Shown piece by piece: positions 24,801-32,928 of a DNA stretch of 33,715 nt. This DNA is from Candidatus Aminicenantes bacterium UBA4820 (lineage in GTDB: Bacteria; Acidobacteriota; UBA4820): the NCBI GenBank assembly GCA_002402325.1, contig DHFQ01000012.1, positions 1-33,715 of the forward strand. The letters run 5' to 3'. Position numbers and translations under genes: made by a program. The stretch's first letter is position 1. Every line of letters begins with the position of its first letter. The notes beneath the pieces were generated by a model. It saw only the letters and a program-made list of their open reading frames with translations, had not been told where the DNA came from and made no database searches.

Positions 24801-26434
24801 GTGCAAACCAGAGGATGAAGTTTTATTGCCTTGCCCTCTACCAAAATAGGTTCAAATGCCTGAATTCCAAGCCTGTGCAGTGTTGGAGCACGGTTTAACA
24901 AAACGGGATGGCTTTGAATGACATCATCGAGCACATCATAGACTTCCGGTTCACCTCTGTCAACCATAGATTTGGCTTCTTTGAAACTTTGGACATATCC
25001 CCTCTCCTGAAGTTTATTGCATATAAAGGGCTTAAACAATTCAAGCGCCATTATCTTTGGAAGTCCACACTGGTTGAGTTTTAATTCTGGTCCAACAACA
25101 ATGACAGATCTTCCAGAGTAGTCAACTCTTTTTCCCAAAAGGTTTTGTCTGAACCTTCCCTGTTTCCCCTTTAGAGTATCGGAGAGAGATTTTAGCGGTC
25201 TGTTGTTTGAACCTCTAATCACTCTTCCTCTTCTTCCATTATCAAATAGAGCATCTACAGCTTCCTGGAGCATCCTTTTTTCATTCCTGATTATGACATC
25301 TGGAGCCTTCATATCTATTAGTCTTTTGAGCCTGTTGTTTCTGTTTATGACTCTTCTATACAAATCATTTAAGTCAGAGGTGGCAAATCTTCCCCCATCA
25401 AGAGGAACGAGAGGCCTTAACTCAGGAGGAATGACAGGCAAAACATCGAGAACCATCCATTCGGGCTTTATATCAGAGTTTAAACAGGATTCAATTATTC
25501 TCAACTTTTTTGTTGTATTTGTTTTTTTCTGGATATTGGTTTCAATCTTTAAGTAAGACCTCAAAATATCTCTTTGACACTCCATCCTTGTTTTATGACT
25601 ACTTTTGGCATTCTGACAGGATGGACACTGGCAGGTTTGATTAAAGTGAGATAAAAGTTCTTTGATTGCAGATGCCCCAATGCTACAAACAAAAGAATCT
25701 TTACCATAAACTGTTCTTAGTGCGTCAACTGTTTTGTCATAAAGAAGCGCCTTGTATCTTAAAACATTTTCACTTTCAAGGTCAGGATTGTAAATTAGAG
25801 CGTTGTCTGCAAACTTCATCAAAAGTTCAAAGTGCTGTTCGGCATCTTTTTTTCTCTTTGGGACTTTGTCATATTGCCACACCATTTCGTCAATATTTTT
25901 TAAAACTTTATTTCTTTCTTGCGGTGTGTCCTGTGGATATTTGTTTCGATACGCCTCTTTGACCTTTTCTGTTTCCACAACAAGCGATTTAGGGTCTGTA
26001 ACAATCCACTGCTCGTAGTAGTTTGCACTTTCAACATCTTTATTTTTCATTGAAAGAATTGTCGAAATCCTTGGTGGAGTTCCCTTCAAAAACCAGATAT
26101 GACTCACAGGTGATGCAAGGACTATATGCCCCATTCTTTCTCTTCTGACCTTTGATGGAATGACCTCAACACCACATTTGTCGCAGGTTATTCCCTTATA
26201 CTTCATTCTTTTGAATTTTCCGCACAGACATTCATAATCTGCAATTGGTCCAAAAATTTTGGCGCAGAAAAGTCCATCTCTTTCAGGTTTGAATGTCCTG
26301 TAATTTATGGTTTCTGGTTTCGTAACTTCTCCAAAAGACCATGAAACAATGTCATCTGGTGATGCTAATTTAAGTTGAATTGCTTGAATTTTGTTAATAC
26401 TTTTGCTTTTTTCAAGATAAGTTGCTTTTCTCAA
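21887..26434 (-). CDS. rpoC: DNA-directed RNA polymerase subunit beta-prime
   Basis: This is the largest subunit of RNA polymerase. Seen are the N-terminal zinc finger (C69, C71, C84, C87), the clamp and switch region with LGKRVDYSGRSVIVVGPEL, the catalytic NADFDGDQM (548-556, Asp 550/552/554 binding Mg), the trigger loop region with PGTQLTMRTFHIGG, and the second zinc site (C903, C977, C984, C987). The 1515 residues exceed the E. coli 1407. An odd feature is CQCPSC plus Cys286 (C268, C270, C273, C286) where other proteins have an acidic helix-loop in the clamp. The C-terminal 60 residues are strongly acidic. The start is TTG 26434 with AGAAGGAG 7 nt upstream; no ATG or GTG in frame fits. Only 27 nt separate it from rpoB. 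Confidence 0.97.
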   Translation of the reverse strand: MRKATYLEKSKSINKIQAIQLKLASPDDIVSWSFGEVTKPETINYRTFKPERDGLFCAKIFGPIADYECLCGKFKRMKYKGITCDKCGVEVIPSKVRRERMGHIVLASPVSHIWFLKGTPPRISTILSMKNKDVESANYYEQWIVTDPKSLVVETEKVKEAYRNKYPQDTPQERNKVLKNIDEMVWQYDKVPKRKKDAEQHFELLMKFADNALIYNPDLESENVLRYKALLYDKTVDALRTVYGKDSFVCSIGASAIKELLSHFNQTCQCPSCQNAKSSHKTRMECQRDILRSYLKIETNIQKKTNTTKKLRIIESCLNSDIKPEWMVLDVLPVIPPELRPLVPLDGGRFATSDLNDLYRRVINRNNRLKRLIDMKAPDVIIRNEKRMLQEAVDALFDNGRRGRVIRGSNNRPLKSLSDTLKGKQGRFRQNLLGKRVDYSGRSVIVVGPELKLNQCGLPKIMALELFKPFICNKLQERGYVQSFKEAKSMVDRGEPEVYDVLDDVIQSHPVLLNRAPTLHRLGIQAFEPILVEGKAIKLHPLVCTAFNADFDGDQMAVHIPLSPASQAEANILMLSSNNLLYPANGAPITVPTQDMVLGIYYLTLALNGQKGEGKAFPYFDEAYLAWQNRYVSLHSKIKIKYSGKYIDLDHNPDLLEADTFEAKNEMLEVTVGRLIFNSALPEGMPLLLGLIKKKQLKDIFTYVFRAFGRESLVKMADQIKSLGFTFATSAGISFGLEDMEVPKEKSELVDKALKEVDEVERQYREGAITNRERKNKVVDIWNQVTDQVADAMFNNMKQKQESKTGTFNPIYIMADSGARGSKQQIRQLAGMRGLMAKPSGEIIEQPIIANFREGLTVLEYFNSSHGARKGLADTALKTADAGYLTRRLVDVAQDVIITEDDCHTIDGIFIQALTEGGRIIEPLRNRIVGRVALDDIRDPYSREVIVNANELITEDLAKQVEDAGIERVKIRSVLTCETRRGVCAKCYGRNLSSNSMVELGEAIGVMAAQSIGEPGTQLTMRTFHIGGTATKEAMETQHLAKNNGKVKLVNIKTIEDESKGKGKKDLISMNRGGFIVIEDEKGREREKYPVVYGAHIKVKDGQSVKSRDVLVEWDPYTNPILTDVGGKIEFKDIIDGVTVSEQTDPVTGLRQRVTIEPKDATKEARIVVKEEGKKSHFRSFSLPSEAHIMVEDGDVVVPGTILAKIPRETSKTKDIVGGLPRVVELFEARHPRNPAVVTEIDGEVHYDKKSSAQRRIIVENARSGEKREYNIPKGVHISVLEGEWVHAGDQLCEGSADPHEILRVLGIKDLQAYLVNEIQEVYRLQGVTINDKHIEVIVRQMMRWMKIDEVGDSKFLVGQQVDRFEFQKENQKILSKGKMPAIGKPLLLGITKAALATDSWISAASFQETTRILTEASLCGSIDYLRGLKENVILGRLIPAGTGFYKYHDVELEKDETIKEDTVDTTDYLGISYADAFDFLNKETQSDASKEFNEEEKNGFEKIELGEDSESEDQ

Positions 26435-26461
26435 GGCAACACTCCTTCTGGCTCCATTTAT

Positions 26462-29400
26462 TTATTGAGCCTCTGATTCTTCTTTTTCAATCAATTTTAC
26501 ATTTATGCCCAACCCCTGTAACTCTTTCACAAGAACATTGAAAGATTCTGGAACGCCCGGCTCATCAGGAAATTTACCTTTGACAATACTTTCGTACATC
26601 TTCGTTCTACCAAAGATGTCATCAGATTTTACAGTAAGAATTTCCTGAAGAATATTTGCTGCACCGTAAGCTTCAAGTGCCCACACTTCCATTTCTCCGA
26701 ATCGTTGTCCTCCAAATTGAGCCTTTCCACCAAGAGGTTGCTGGGTTATCAAACTGTAAGGACCGATCGCCCTTGCGTGAATTTTATCCTCAACGAGGTG
26801 GGCAAGTTTCATCATATAAATTATCCCTACTGTTGTCTTTTCTTGAAAGAAATCACCGGTTCTTCCATCTCTCAAATTTACCTTCCCATCTTCAGGCAAA
26901 TTCGCTTGTTTAAGAAGATCTTTAATTTCTTTCTCTTTTGCTCCATCAAAGACAGCGGTTGAAACCTGTAATCCAAGAGATTTTGCAGCCCAACCAAGAT
27001 GGGTTTCAAGAATTTGACCAACATTCATTCTACTTGGAACTCCAAGAGGATTCAAGACTATCTCAACGGGAGTTCCATCGGGAAGAAATGGCATATCCTC
27101 TTCTGGAAGAATTCTACTCACAACCCCTTTGTTTCCGTGCCTTCCCGCCATTTTGTCGCCTTCCTGAATTTTTCTTTTTATAGCAATATACACTTTAACC
27201 ATCTTGATTACACCGGGAAGTAAATCATCTCCCCTTGCAAGGCTATCCTCTTTTTCTTTGTACTCCTTTTCAAGGATTTCAATTTTTCTTCTTGTTCTTT
27301 CCTCAATTTCACTGATCTTTTTATTTATCTCGCTCGTTGTCTTTGGAGTCTTTCCTTTAACATAAATATTGGAAAGAAGTTCTGCCCTTACTTTTGAAAG
27401 GGCGTCTCTTGTGAGGGTCTGTCCTTTTTGAATGACAACATTTTTGGTGTATTTATCGACGACATCACTATCTGCTATGGAGCCAACAAGAATATCCATA
27501 ACTGTTCTGCGGTTTTCTTCTCTTAAAATTCTGACCTCGTCTTCCAGGTTTTTCCTCAGTTTTGAGAGGTACTCTTTTTCTATAGATTTTGTTCTATCAT
27601 CCTTTTTCTCATCTTTTCTCGTGAAAATTTTTACATCGACAACAACACCCGAAATTCCTGGCGGGCATTTTAAAGAAGCGTCTCTATATTCTGCCGATTT
27701 TTCTCCGAAAATTGCCCTGAGCAATTTCTCCTCAGGTGTCATCTGGCTTTCGCCCTTCGGTGTAACTTTTCCGACAAGGTAATCCCCTGGTTTGACAGTT
27801 GCTCCAATTCTTATAATTCCACAATCATCAAGGTCTTTTAAAAGTTCCTCTTTGGCGTTTGGAATATCTTTTGTTATTTCCTCTTTGCCAAGTTTTGTAT
27901 CTCTCGCCTGAATTTCAAGTTCTTCTATGTGAATTGAAGTGAAAACATCCTCTTTTACAACTTTTTCAGAAATTAAAATTGCATCTTCGTAGTTGTATCC
28001 TCTCCAGGGCATAAAGGCGACGAGTATGTTTCTTCCAAGTGCCAGCTCCCCCTCATCGGTGCAAGGTCCATCAGCAAGAACATCACCAGCCTTAACCCTC
28101 TGGCCAACTTCAACTACAGGCCTCTGGTGAATGCAGGTGTTCTGATTGGATCTTTGAAACTTTGTCAAGTTGTAAATATCCGCTCCAAAGTCGTAAGATT
28201 TATCCGAATCACCTTCGCTTACTCTAACGATAACTCTGTTTGCATCTACCTGATCAACAATTCCATCCCTCTTGCAAACAAGAGTTGATACTGAATCTTT
28301 TCCGACTGTCAATTCAACATCCGTTCCCACCACAGGTGCCTTAGGTTTTAAAAGAGGAACCGCCTGTCTCTGCATATTTGATCCCATAAGAGCCCTGTTT
28401 GCGTCATCGTGTTCAAGAAATGGGATCAGTGCAGCAGCGATTGAAACAAGTTGCTTTGGAGAGACATCAATGAGTTCAACCTCATTTTTTGAAGCCATTA
28501 TGGCTTCTCCCGCCTTCCTGCACTCAATTTTGTCTTGAACCAAATTACCCTTTTCATCAACAACACTGTTGGCTTGTGCGATTACATATTTGTCTTCTTC
28601 CCACGCTGTAAGATAAAAAGCGTAAGGAGTAGCCTTTGGTAACTTCTTTTTTCCATCTTTTTTTAGTCTATTTATTTCTTTTAAAAAGTTTCCTTCAGCG
28701 ACAATTTCTCCCATTTTGAAGGAACTTTCACCCGGATATGTTATTTGAAGATGGTTTAGAACTCTGCCATTTTCAACTTTTTTATAGGGCGTTTCAATAA
28801 AGCCATATTTGTTTATCCTTGAATATGTAGAAAGAGAAGAGATTAACCCTATGTTTGGACCTTCTGGAGTTTCAATAGGACAAAGCCTTCCATAATGGCT
28901 TGGATGGACATCTCTAACTTCAAACCCGGCTCTGTCTCTGTTCAAACCGCCTGGACCTAATGCTGACAATCTTCTTTTATGCGTAATTTCGGAAAGTGGA
29001 TTTGTCTGATCCATAAATTGAGAAAGTTGTGAAGAGCCAAAAAATTCCATTATTGAGGCTATTACGGGTTTTGCATTTAGAAGGTCTCTTGGCATTGCGG
29101 TAGAGAGGGAAGTTATTGCACTCATTTTCTCTTTCGTTGCCTTCTCCATCCTCGCAAGCCCTATTCTTATTTGATTTTCAAGAAGTTCTCCAACGCATCT
29201 TACCCTTCTATTTCCAAGGTTGTCAATGTCATCAACTTCCTCTGGTTTATTTCTCAATTTCAAAAGATATTCAATTATGTCGCAATAATCCTCAAGCCCG
29301 AGAATTCTCTTCTTTTCAAGTTCCTCCTCAAACTGCTCCGGAGTTAAATCCTTTATTCTTTCTGAATGAAGTTTTGTTAAGTATTTTAAAGCACCTACAG

Positions 29401-30775
29401 TTGAAAAATCATATTTTTTTCTGTCAAAGAAGTTGTAATTAAAAAAGTTCTTTGACCCTTCGAGCGTAACAGGATCACCGGGTCTTACCTTCCTGAAGAA
29501 CTCAACTATCGCTTCATCCTGAGTTTTGCAATCATCTTTTGAGGCTGTTTCGATAATTGATGCACCTATTTCTGTCGCATCAGGAAAGATAACTTCAATT
29601 TCTTTCAAACCCTTCTCAATTAACACAACAATTTTTTCTGGTTCAATTTTTTGGCCAGATTCAATGATAATTTCACCTGTTTCTTCATCAACAACATCTT
29701 TGACTGAATATGATTGAACTATGCTATCTTCTTCTATGCTCAATTCCTTAACTTTTTCTTTAATAAGTTTTTGAATCTGGCTTCTTCTAATCTTCTTCTC
29801 TTTTTCAACCAGTTTCTCGCCTCTTTTTTCAATTGTTTCTGTAGGGACAAGGTTAACGATTCTCTCCGAAACATTTATTTTGACCTTACCCTTTTCAAAC
29901 TTGAGAGTATCAACGGGATAAAAACGCCTCAATAAACTTTCTGTATCTCCCAGTCCCATAGCCCTCAAAAGCACTGTGGCAAATCCTTTTTTCTTCCTAT
30001 CTATTGAAAGGTTGAGAATGTTTTTTGTATCAAGTAAAATTTCAACCCACGAGCCTCTTGAAGGTATAATTCTTGCCTCAAACTCAGATTTCTGGTCGTT
30101 GGTTTGAAAGAAAACACCCGGAGAACGGTGCAACTGACTCACGACGACCCTTTCCGTTCCATTTATCACAAATGTTCCCTTTTCAGTCATAGTGGGCATA
30201 TTTCCAAAGAAAACTTCCTCTTCCTTGATATCAAGAACCCTTGGAGGATTTCCCGAACCTTTTTGATAAACTTCAAGCCTCACTTTAACTTTTAGAGGGA
30301 TTCCGTAAGTCATACCCCTCTCCTGACATTCGGATACAGAGGTTTTAATTCTTAAGGAAACATAATCATCGCAAAGTGGACACCTTGGAATGTGAAGTTT
30401 TGTTCTCTGTCCGCATTTTTCGCACTGGACTTCAGGTTCTCTTGTATCCTTCACAACTATTTTGCCACCGCAATGTCTGCAACTTTGTCTTAAATTTTCT
30501 ATTCCTTTGAGATTTCCACATCTACATTCCCAATCACCGAGCGTGTAGTCAACATAATGTATTGAACATTCACCTCTAAAATCTTCAATTGGAAAAATAG
30601 ATGAAAAAGCCTCTTGCAAGCCTTTATTTTCCCTCTCTTCCGGTAAGAGATCCATCTGAAGAAACTCTCTGTATGATTCTCTTTGAACTTCAAGAAGGTT
30701 TGGCATTGGTATAGAATCTACAATTCTTGAGAAATCAAGCCTTTTGCGTGTTCCTCTTTCTATAAACTTAGCCAT
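26462..30775 (-). CDS. rpoB: DNA-directed RNA polymerase subunit beta with zinc-ribbon-like insertion
   Basis: RpoB forms one pincer and much of the active site of RNA polymerase. Conserved parts are IFPIEDFRGECSIHYVDYTLG, GTFVINGTERVVVSQLHRSPG, the rifampicin region (about 576-606) with FFGSSQLSQFMDQ and HKRRLSALGPGG, GDKMAGRHGNKG and the C-terminal GGKAQFGGQRFGEMEVWALEAYGA. The rifampicin-contact residues look like a sensitive enzyme. Between the LGDWE strand and SECQERGMTYGIPL an insertion of about 60 residues holds four Cys pairs (84/86, 99/102, 118/121, 132/135), like two zinc ribbons. ATG 30775 with GGAG fits better than the open TTG at 30793, which overlaps that ribosome site; length 1437. 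A strong hairpin precedes the gene. Confidence 0.97.
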   Translation of the reverse strand: MAKFIERGTRKRLDFSRIVDSIPMPNLLEVQRESYREFLQMDLLPEERENKGLQEAFSSIFPIEDFRGECSIHYVDYTLGDWECRCGNLKGIENLRQSCRHCGGKIVVKDTREPEVQCEKCGQRTKLHIPRCPLCDDYVSLRIKTSVSECQERGMTYGIPLKVKVRLEVYQKGSGNPPRVLDIKEEEVFFGNMPTMTEKGTFVINGTERVVVSQLHRSPGVFFQTNDQKSEFEARIIPSRGSWVEILLDTKNILNLSIDRKKKGFATVLLRAMGLGDTESLLRRFYPVDTLKFEKGKVKINVSERIVNLVPTETIEKRGEKLVEKEKKIRRSQIQKLIKEKVKELSIEEDSIVQSYSVKDVVDEETGEIIIESGQKIEPEKIVVLIEKGLKEIEVIFPDATEIGASIIETASKDDCKTQDEAIVEFFRKVRPGDPVTLEGSKNFFNYNFFDRKKYDFSTVGALKYLTKLHSERIKDLTPEQFEEELEKKRILGLEDYCDIIEYLLKLRNKPEEVDDIDNLGNRRVRCVGELLENQIRIGLARMEKATKEKMSAITSLSTAMPRDLLNAKPVIASIMEFFGSSQLSQFMDQTNPLSEITHKRRLSALGPGGLNRDRAGFEVRDVHPSHYGRLCPIETPEGPNIGLISSLSTYSRINKYGFIETPYKKVENGRVLNHLQITYPGESSFKMGEIVAEGNFLKEINRLKKDGKKKLPKATPYAFYLTAWEEDKYVIAQANSVVDEKGNLVQDKIECRKAGEAIMASKNEVELIDVSPKQLVSIAAALIPFLEHDDANRALMGSNMQRQAVPLLKPKAPVVGTDVELTVGKDSVSTLVCKRDGIVDQVDANRVIVRVSEGDSDKSYDFGADIYNLTKFQRSNQNTCIHQRPVVEVGQRVKAGDVLADGPCTDEGELALGRNILVAFMPWRGYNYEDAILISEKVVKEDVFTSIHIEELEIQARDTKLGKEEITKDIPNAKEELLKDLDDCGIIRIGATVKPGDYLVGKVTPKGESQMTPEEKLLRAIFGEKSAEYRDASLKCPPGISGVVVDVKIFTRKDEKKDDRTKSIEKEYLSKLRKNLEDEVRILREENRRTVMDILVGSIADSDVVDKYTKNVVIQKGQTLTRDALSKVRAELLSNIYVKGKTPKTTSEINKKISEIEERTRRKIEILEKEYKEKEDSLARGDDLLPGVIKMVKVYIAIKRKIQEGDKMAGRHGNKGVVSRILPEEDMPFLPDGTPVEIVLNPLGVPSRMNVGQILETHLGWAAKSLGLQVSTAVFDGAKEKEIKDLLKQANLPEDGKVNLRDGRTGDFFQEKTTVGIIYMMKLAHLVEDKIHARAIGPYSLITQQPLGGKAQFGGQRFGEMEVWALEAYGAANILQEILTVKSDDIFGRTKMYESIVKGKFPDEPGVPESFNVLVKELQGLGINVKLIEKEESEAQ

Positions 30776-30790
30776 AAAAAACTCCTTTAA

Positions 30791-30836
30791 CAAAAAAATA
30801 CACAGGCAGGGTTAAGAATTTTAACCCTACCTTGTG
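30791..30836 (-). terminator. rplL-rpoB attenuator hairpin
   Basis: On the minus strand a long stem (arms 30836-30821 and 30815-30801, about 14 paired bases with one bulge and one mismatch, loop of 5) is followed by TATTTTTTT (30799-30791). It lies 15 nt before the rpoB start and directly before its ribosome site. The position matches the partial terminator that lowers rpoBC relative to ribosomal-protein expression in E. coli. Confidence 0.85.
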
Positions 30837-30853
30837 CAAAGTTGAGAGAAAAA

Positions 30854-31234
30854 CTACTTGACTTCTACTACTGCGCCTTTTTCTTCAAGTTTCTTTTTGA
30901 TTGACTCAGCCTCTTCTTTTGGAATGGCTTCCTTGATCGGCTTTGGTGCACTTTCGACAAGTTCTTTAGCCTCTTTTAGACCAAGCGATGTAATTTCTCT
31001 GACCACTTTGATGACTTCAATCTTTTTGTCACCAGCGCTCTTTAAAATTACATCAAATTCGGTTTTTTCTTCTGCCTGTTGTGCGGCACCTGCGGCGCCA
31101 GGAGCAGCAAACATTACAGGGGCAGCAGATGCTGCAGAAACGCCCCATTTTTCTTCGAGCATTTTACTGAGTTCTGCGGCTTCCATTACCGTGAGTGAAC
31201 TGAGTTGTTCAACGATTTGATTGAGATCAGCCAT
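30854..31234 (-). CDS. rplL: Ribosomal protein bL12 (L7/L12)
   Basis: L7/L12 forms the multicopy stalk of the 50S subunit that recruits translation factors. The 126 residues show the N-terminal dimer domain (LNQIVEQLSSLTVMEAAEL), an Ala/Gly-rich hinge (APGAAGAAQQAEE) and the C-terminal factor-binding domain with KIEVIKVVREITSLGLKEAK and VESAPKPIKE. AGGAGG precedes the ATG. It follows rplJ by 31 nt and is separated from rpoB by the attenuator hairpin. Confidence 0.98.
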   Translation of the reverse strand: MADLNQIVEQLSSLTVMEAAELSKMLEEKWGVSAASAAPVMFAAPGAAGAAQQAEEKTEFDVILKSAGDKKIEVIKVVREITSLGLKEAKELVESAPKPIKEAIPKEEAESIKKKLEEKGAVVEVK

Positions 31235-31265
31235 CTAATCCTCCTTAACGAAATGTAAAAACAAA

Positions 31266-31775
31266 TTATTTTTTAGATTTTTCACCAATACAAACTGCCA
31301 CACTTCTTGCTGGTTCCTTTAAAATTCTTAAGAATTTCGACATCGGAGCTTGCAAAAGACCTACAATTTGGGACCTTAATTCTATCAATCCCGGAAGTCT
31401 TGACAATGTCTCAACTTCATTTATAGAAAGAAGACTACCATCGACAAAACCACCTTTAATCTTCAAGTTTGGATTATCTTTTGCGAAAGAGACAAGCGTT
31501 TTGGCAAGTGGAATAGGATCACTACTTGACCAGGCTATTGCTGTAGGACCCTGCAAAAACTTCTCAACAGGCTTTAACTCCATATCTGAGGAAGCCTTTT
31601 TTAGCAAAGTATTCTTTACAACCTTCATTGAGCCCATTGACTCCTTTATTTTGTCTCTTAAGTCGCTTATTTCTTTAACCTTCAATCCCTTATAATCCAC
31701 AAAGTAGAAAGAAGAGTAAGTTTGAAGGACTCCCTGCATTTCTTTGATGATTTCCTGTTTACCTGTGCGGTTCAC
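31266..31775 (-). CDS. rplJ: Ribosomal protein uL10
   Basis: L10 anchors L7/L12 dimers to the 50S stalk base. The 169-residue protein has the rRNA-binding N-domain (YSSFYFVDYKGLKVKEISDLR, VVKNTLLKKA, GPTAIAWSSSDPI) and the C-terminal helix that binds L12 dimers (APMSKFLRILKEPAR). Translation starts with GTG 31775 after AGGAGG, which overlaps the stop region of rplA. Only 11 nt separate it from rplA, leaving no room for the long L10-binding leader found before rplJ in E. coli. Confidence 0.97.
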   Translation of the reverse strand: MNRTGKQEIIKEMQGVLQTYSSFYFVDYKGLKVKEISDLRDKIKESMGSMKVVKNTLLKKASSDMELKPVEKFLQGPTAIAWSSSDPIPLAKTLVSFAKDNPNLKIKGGFVDGSLLSINEVETLSRLPGLIELRSQIVGLLQAPMSKFLRILKEPARSVAVCIGEKSKK

Positions 31776-31786
31776 CTTTTACCTCC

Positions 31787-32473
31787 TTATTGCTCTGAAA
31801 CTAAGAGTTTAACTGCCGGGCTCATCGTTGTTGAAATATAGGCAGACTTTAAATATTTTCCTTTTAAACTTTGAGGCCTTGCTTTAATAACTGCATCAAG
31901 AAAAGCCTTTAAGTTCTCCTGCAATTTTTCCTCGTCAAAAGAAATTTTTCCAATCGAACTATGGATAACACCCTCTTTGTTGACTCTGAACTCAACCTTC
32001 CCGGCTTTAAGTTCTTTGACCGCCTTTCCAACATCAAAAGTTACTGTGCCGAGTTTGGGATTTGGCATCAAGCCTTTGGGACCCAAAACCTTACCCAACT
32101 TTCCAACTTCCTTCATCATATCAGGGGTTGCAACTATTGCATCGTAATCAAACCATCCGCCCTGTATCTTTTCTATTGCCTCATTTCCCATAGCAAAATC
32201 AGCCCCTGCCTCTTCAGCCTCTTTTATTTTTTCCCCCTGTGCTATGACGAGAACTCTTATTTTCTTGCCAAGACCATTCGGCAATGTTGTTGTGCCTCTA
32301 ACATTCTGGTCAGCATACTTCGGATTTACAGAAAGGTTCAAGGCGACATCGACCGATTCATCAAATTTGGCATAATGAATTTTTTTCAAAAGTTGAACTG
32401 CCTCTTCAATTGAATATGTTTTGTCTTCAACTTGAGTCAAAGCGGATTTGTGTTTCTTGCCTATCTTAGCCAT
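31787..32473 (-). CDS. rplA: Ribosomal protein uL1
   Basis: L1 forms the mobile L1 stalk of the 50S subunit at the E site and can repress its own operon. The 228 residues contain typical segments: KHKSALTQVEDKTYSIEEA, VNPKYADQNVRGTTTLPNGLGK, VLGPKGLMPNPKLGTV, EFRVNKEGVIHSSIGK and the C-terminal YLKSAYISTTMSPAVKL. It lies between rplK and rplJ in the usual order with 14 and 11 nt spacing. Confidence 0.98.
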   Translation of the reverse strand: MAKIGKKHKSALTQVEDKTYSIEEAVQLLKKIHYAKFDESVDVALNLSVNPKYADQNVRGTTTLPNGLGKKIRVLVIAQGEKIKEAEEAGADFAMGNEAIEKIQGGWFDYDAIVATPDMMKEVGKLGKVLGPKGLMPNPKLGTVTFDVGKAVKELKAGKVEFRVNKEGVIHSSIGKISFDEEKLQENLKAFLDAVIKARPQSLKGKYLKSAYISTTMSPAVKLLVSEQ

Positions 32474-32487
32474 TTTTATCTCCTTAA

Positions 32488-32913
32488 CTAATCAATAACA
32501 TCTATGCCCATACTTCTTGCGGCACCCATAATCGTCTTTTTGGCTGATTCAAGGTCTTTGGTGTTGAGGTCTTTGATTTTCTGTTTTGCTATCTCCTCAA
32601 CCTGCTTCATTGTAACCTTGCCAACTTTGTTTTTATTTGGTTCCCCAGAACCCTTTGCAATCCCGGCAGCCTTTTTTAAAAGGTCTGAAGCGGGGGGGGT
32701 TTTCATTATAAAACTGAAGGATTTGTCAGAATAAATTGTAATTACAACTGGAATTATAAACCCTTCCTGTCCTTTTGTTTTTGAATTAAAATCTTTGCAA
32801 AATGCCATAATGTTGACACCGTGTTGTCCCAATGCTGGACCAATTGGGGGAGCAGGATTTGCCGCTCCAGCAGGAATTTGTAATTTAACTTCAGCAACAA
32901 TTTTCTTAGCCAT
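32488..32913 (-). CDS. rplK: Ribosomal protein uL11
   Basis: L11 binds the GTPase-associated centre of 23S rRNA and is needed for stringent-response sensing by RelA. The 141 residues are of standard length and include LQIPAGAANPAPPIGPALGQHGVNI (in two parts: LQIPAGAANPAPPIG and PALGQHGVNI), FIMKTPPASDLLKKAAG and the C-terminal GAARSMGIDVID. The run of eight G at the KTPPA codons is part of the conserved frame. It follows nusG after 15 nt. Confidence 0.98.
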   Translation of the reverse strand: MAKKIVAEVKLQIPAGAANPAPPIGPALGQHGVNIMAFCKDFNSKTKGQEGFIIPVVITIYSDKSFSFIMKTPPASDLLKKAAGIAKGSGEPNKNKVGKVTMKQVEEIAKQKIKDLNTKDLESAKKTIMGAARSMGIDVID

Positions 32914-32928
32914 TTTACTTCTCCATCT

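Noticed and set aside
29116..29442. Several 80-120 residue open frames antisense to rpoB and rpoC
   Set aside because: They are by-products of codon bias in the essential genes on the other strand, and none has a plausible start region.
30776..30793. Upstream TTG start that would extend RpoB by six residues
   Set aside because: It overlaps the GGAG ribosome site that serves ATG 30775, and the added residues are not conserved RpoB sequence.
31961..32413. A 150-residue open frame antisense to rplA
   Set aside because: The opposite strand is a clear L1 gene; this frame has no recognisable motif or ribosome site.
32690..32698. Run of eight G in rplK as a possible frameshift site
   Set aside because: It encodes the conserved KTPPA segment of L11 and the frame continues normally on both sides.
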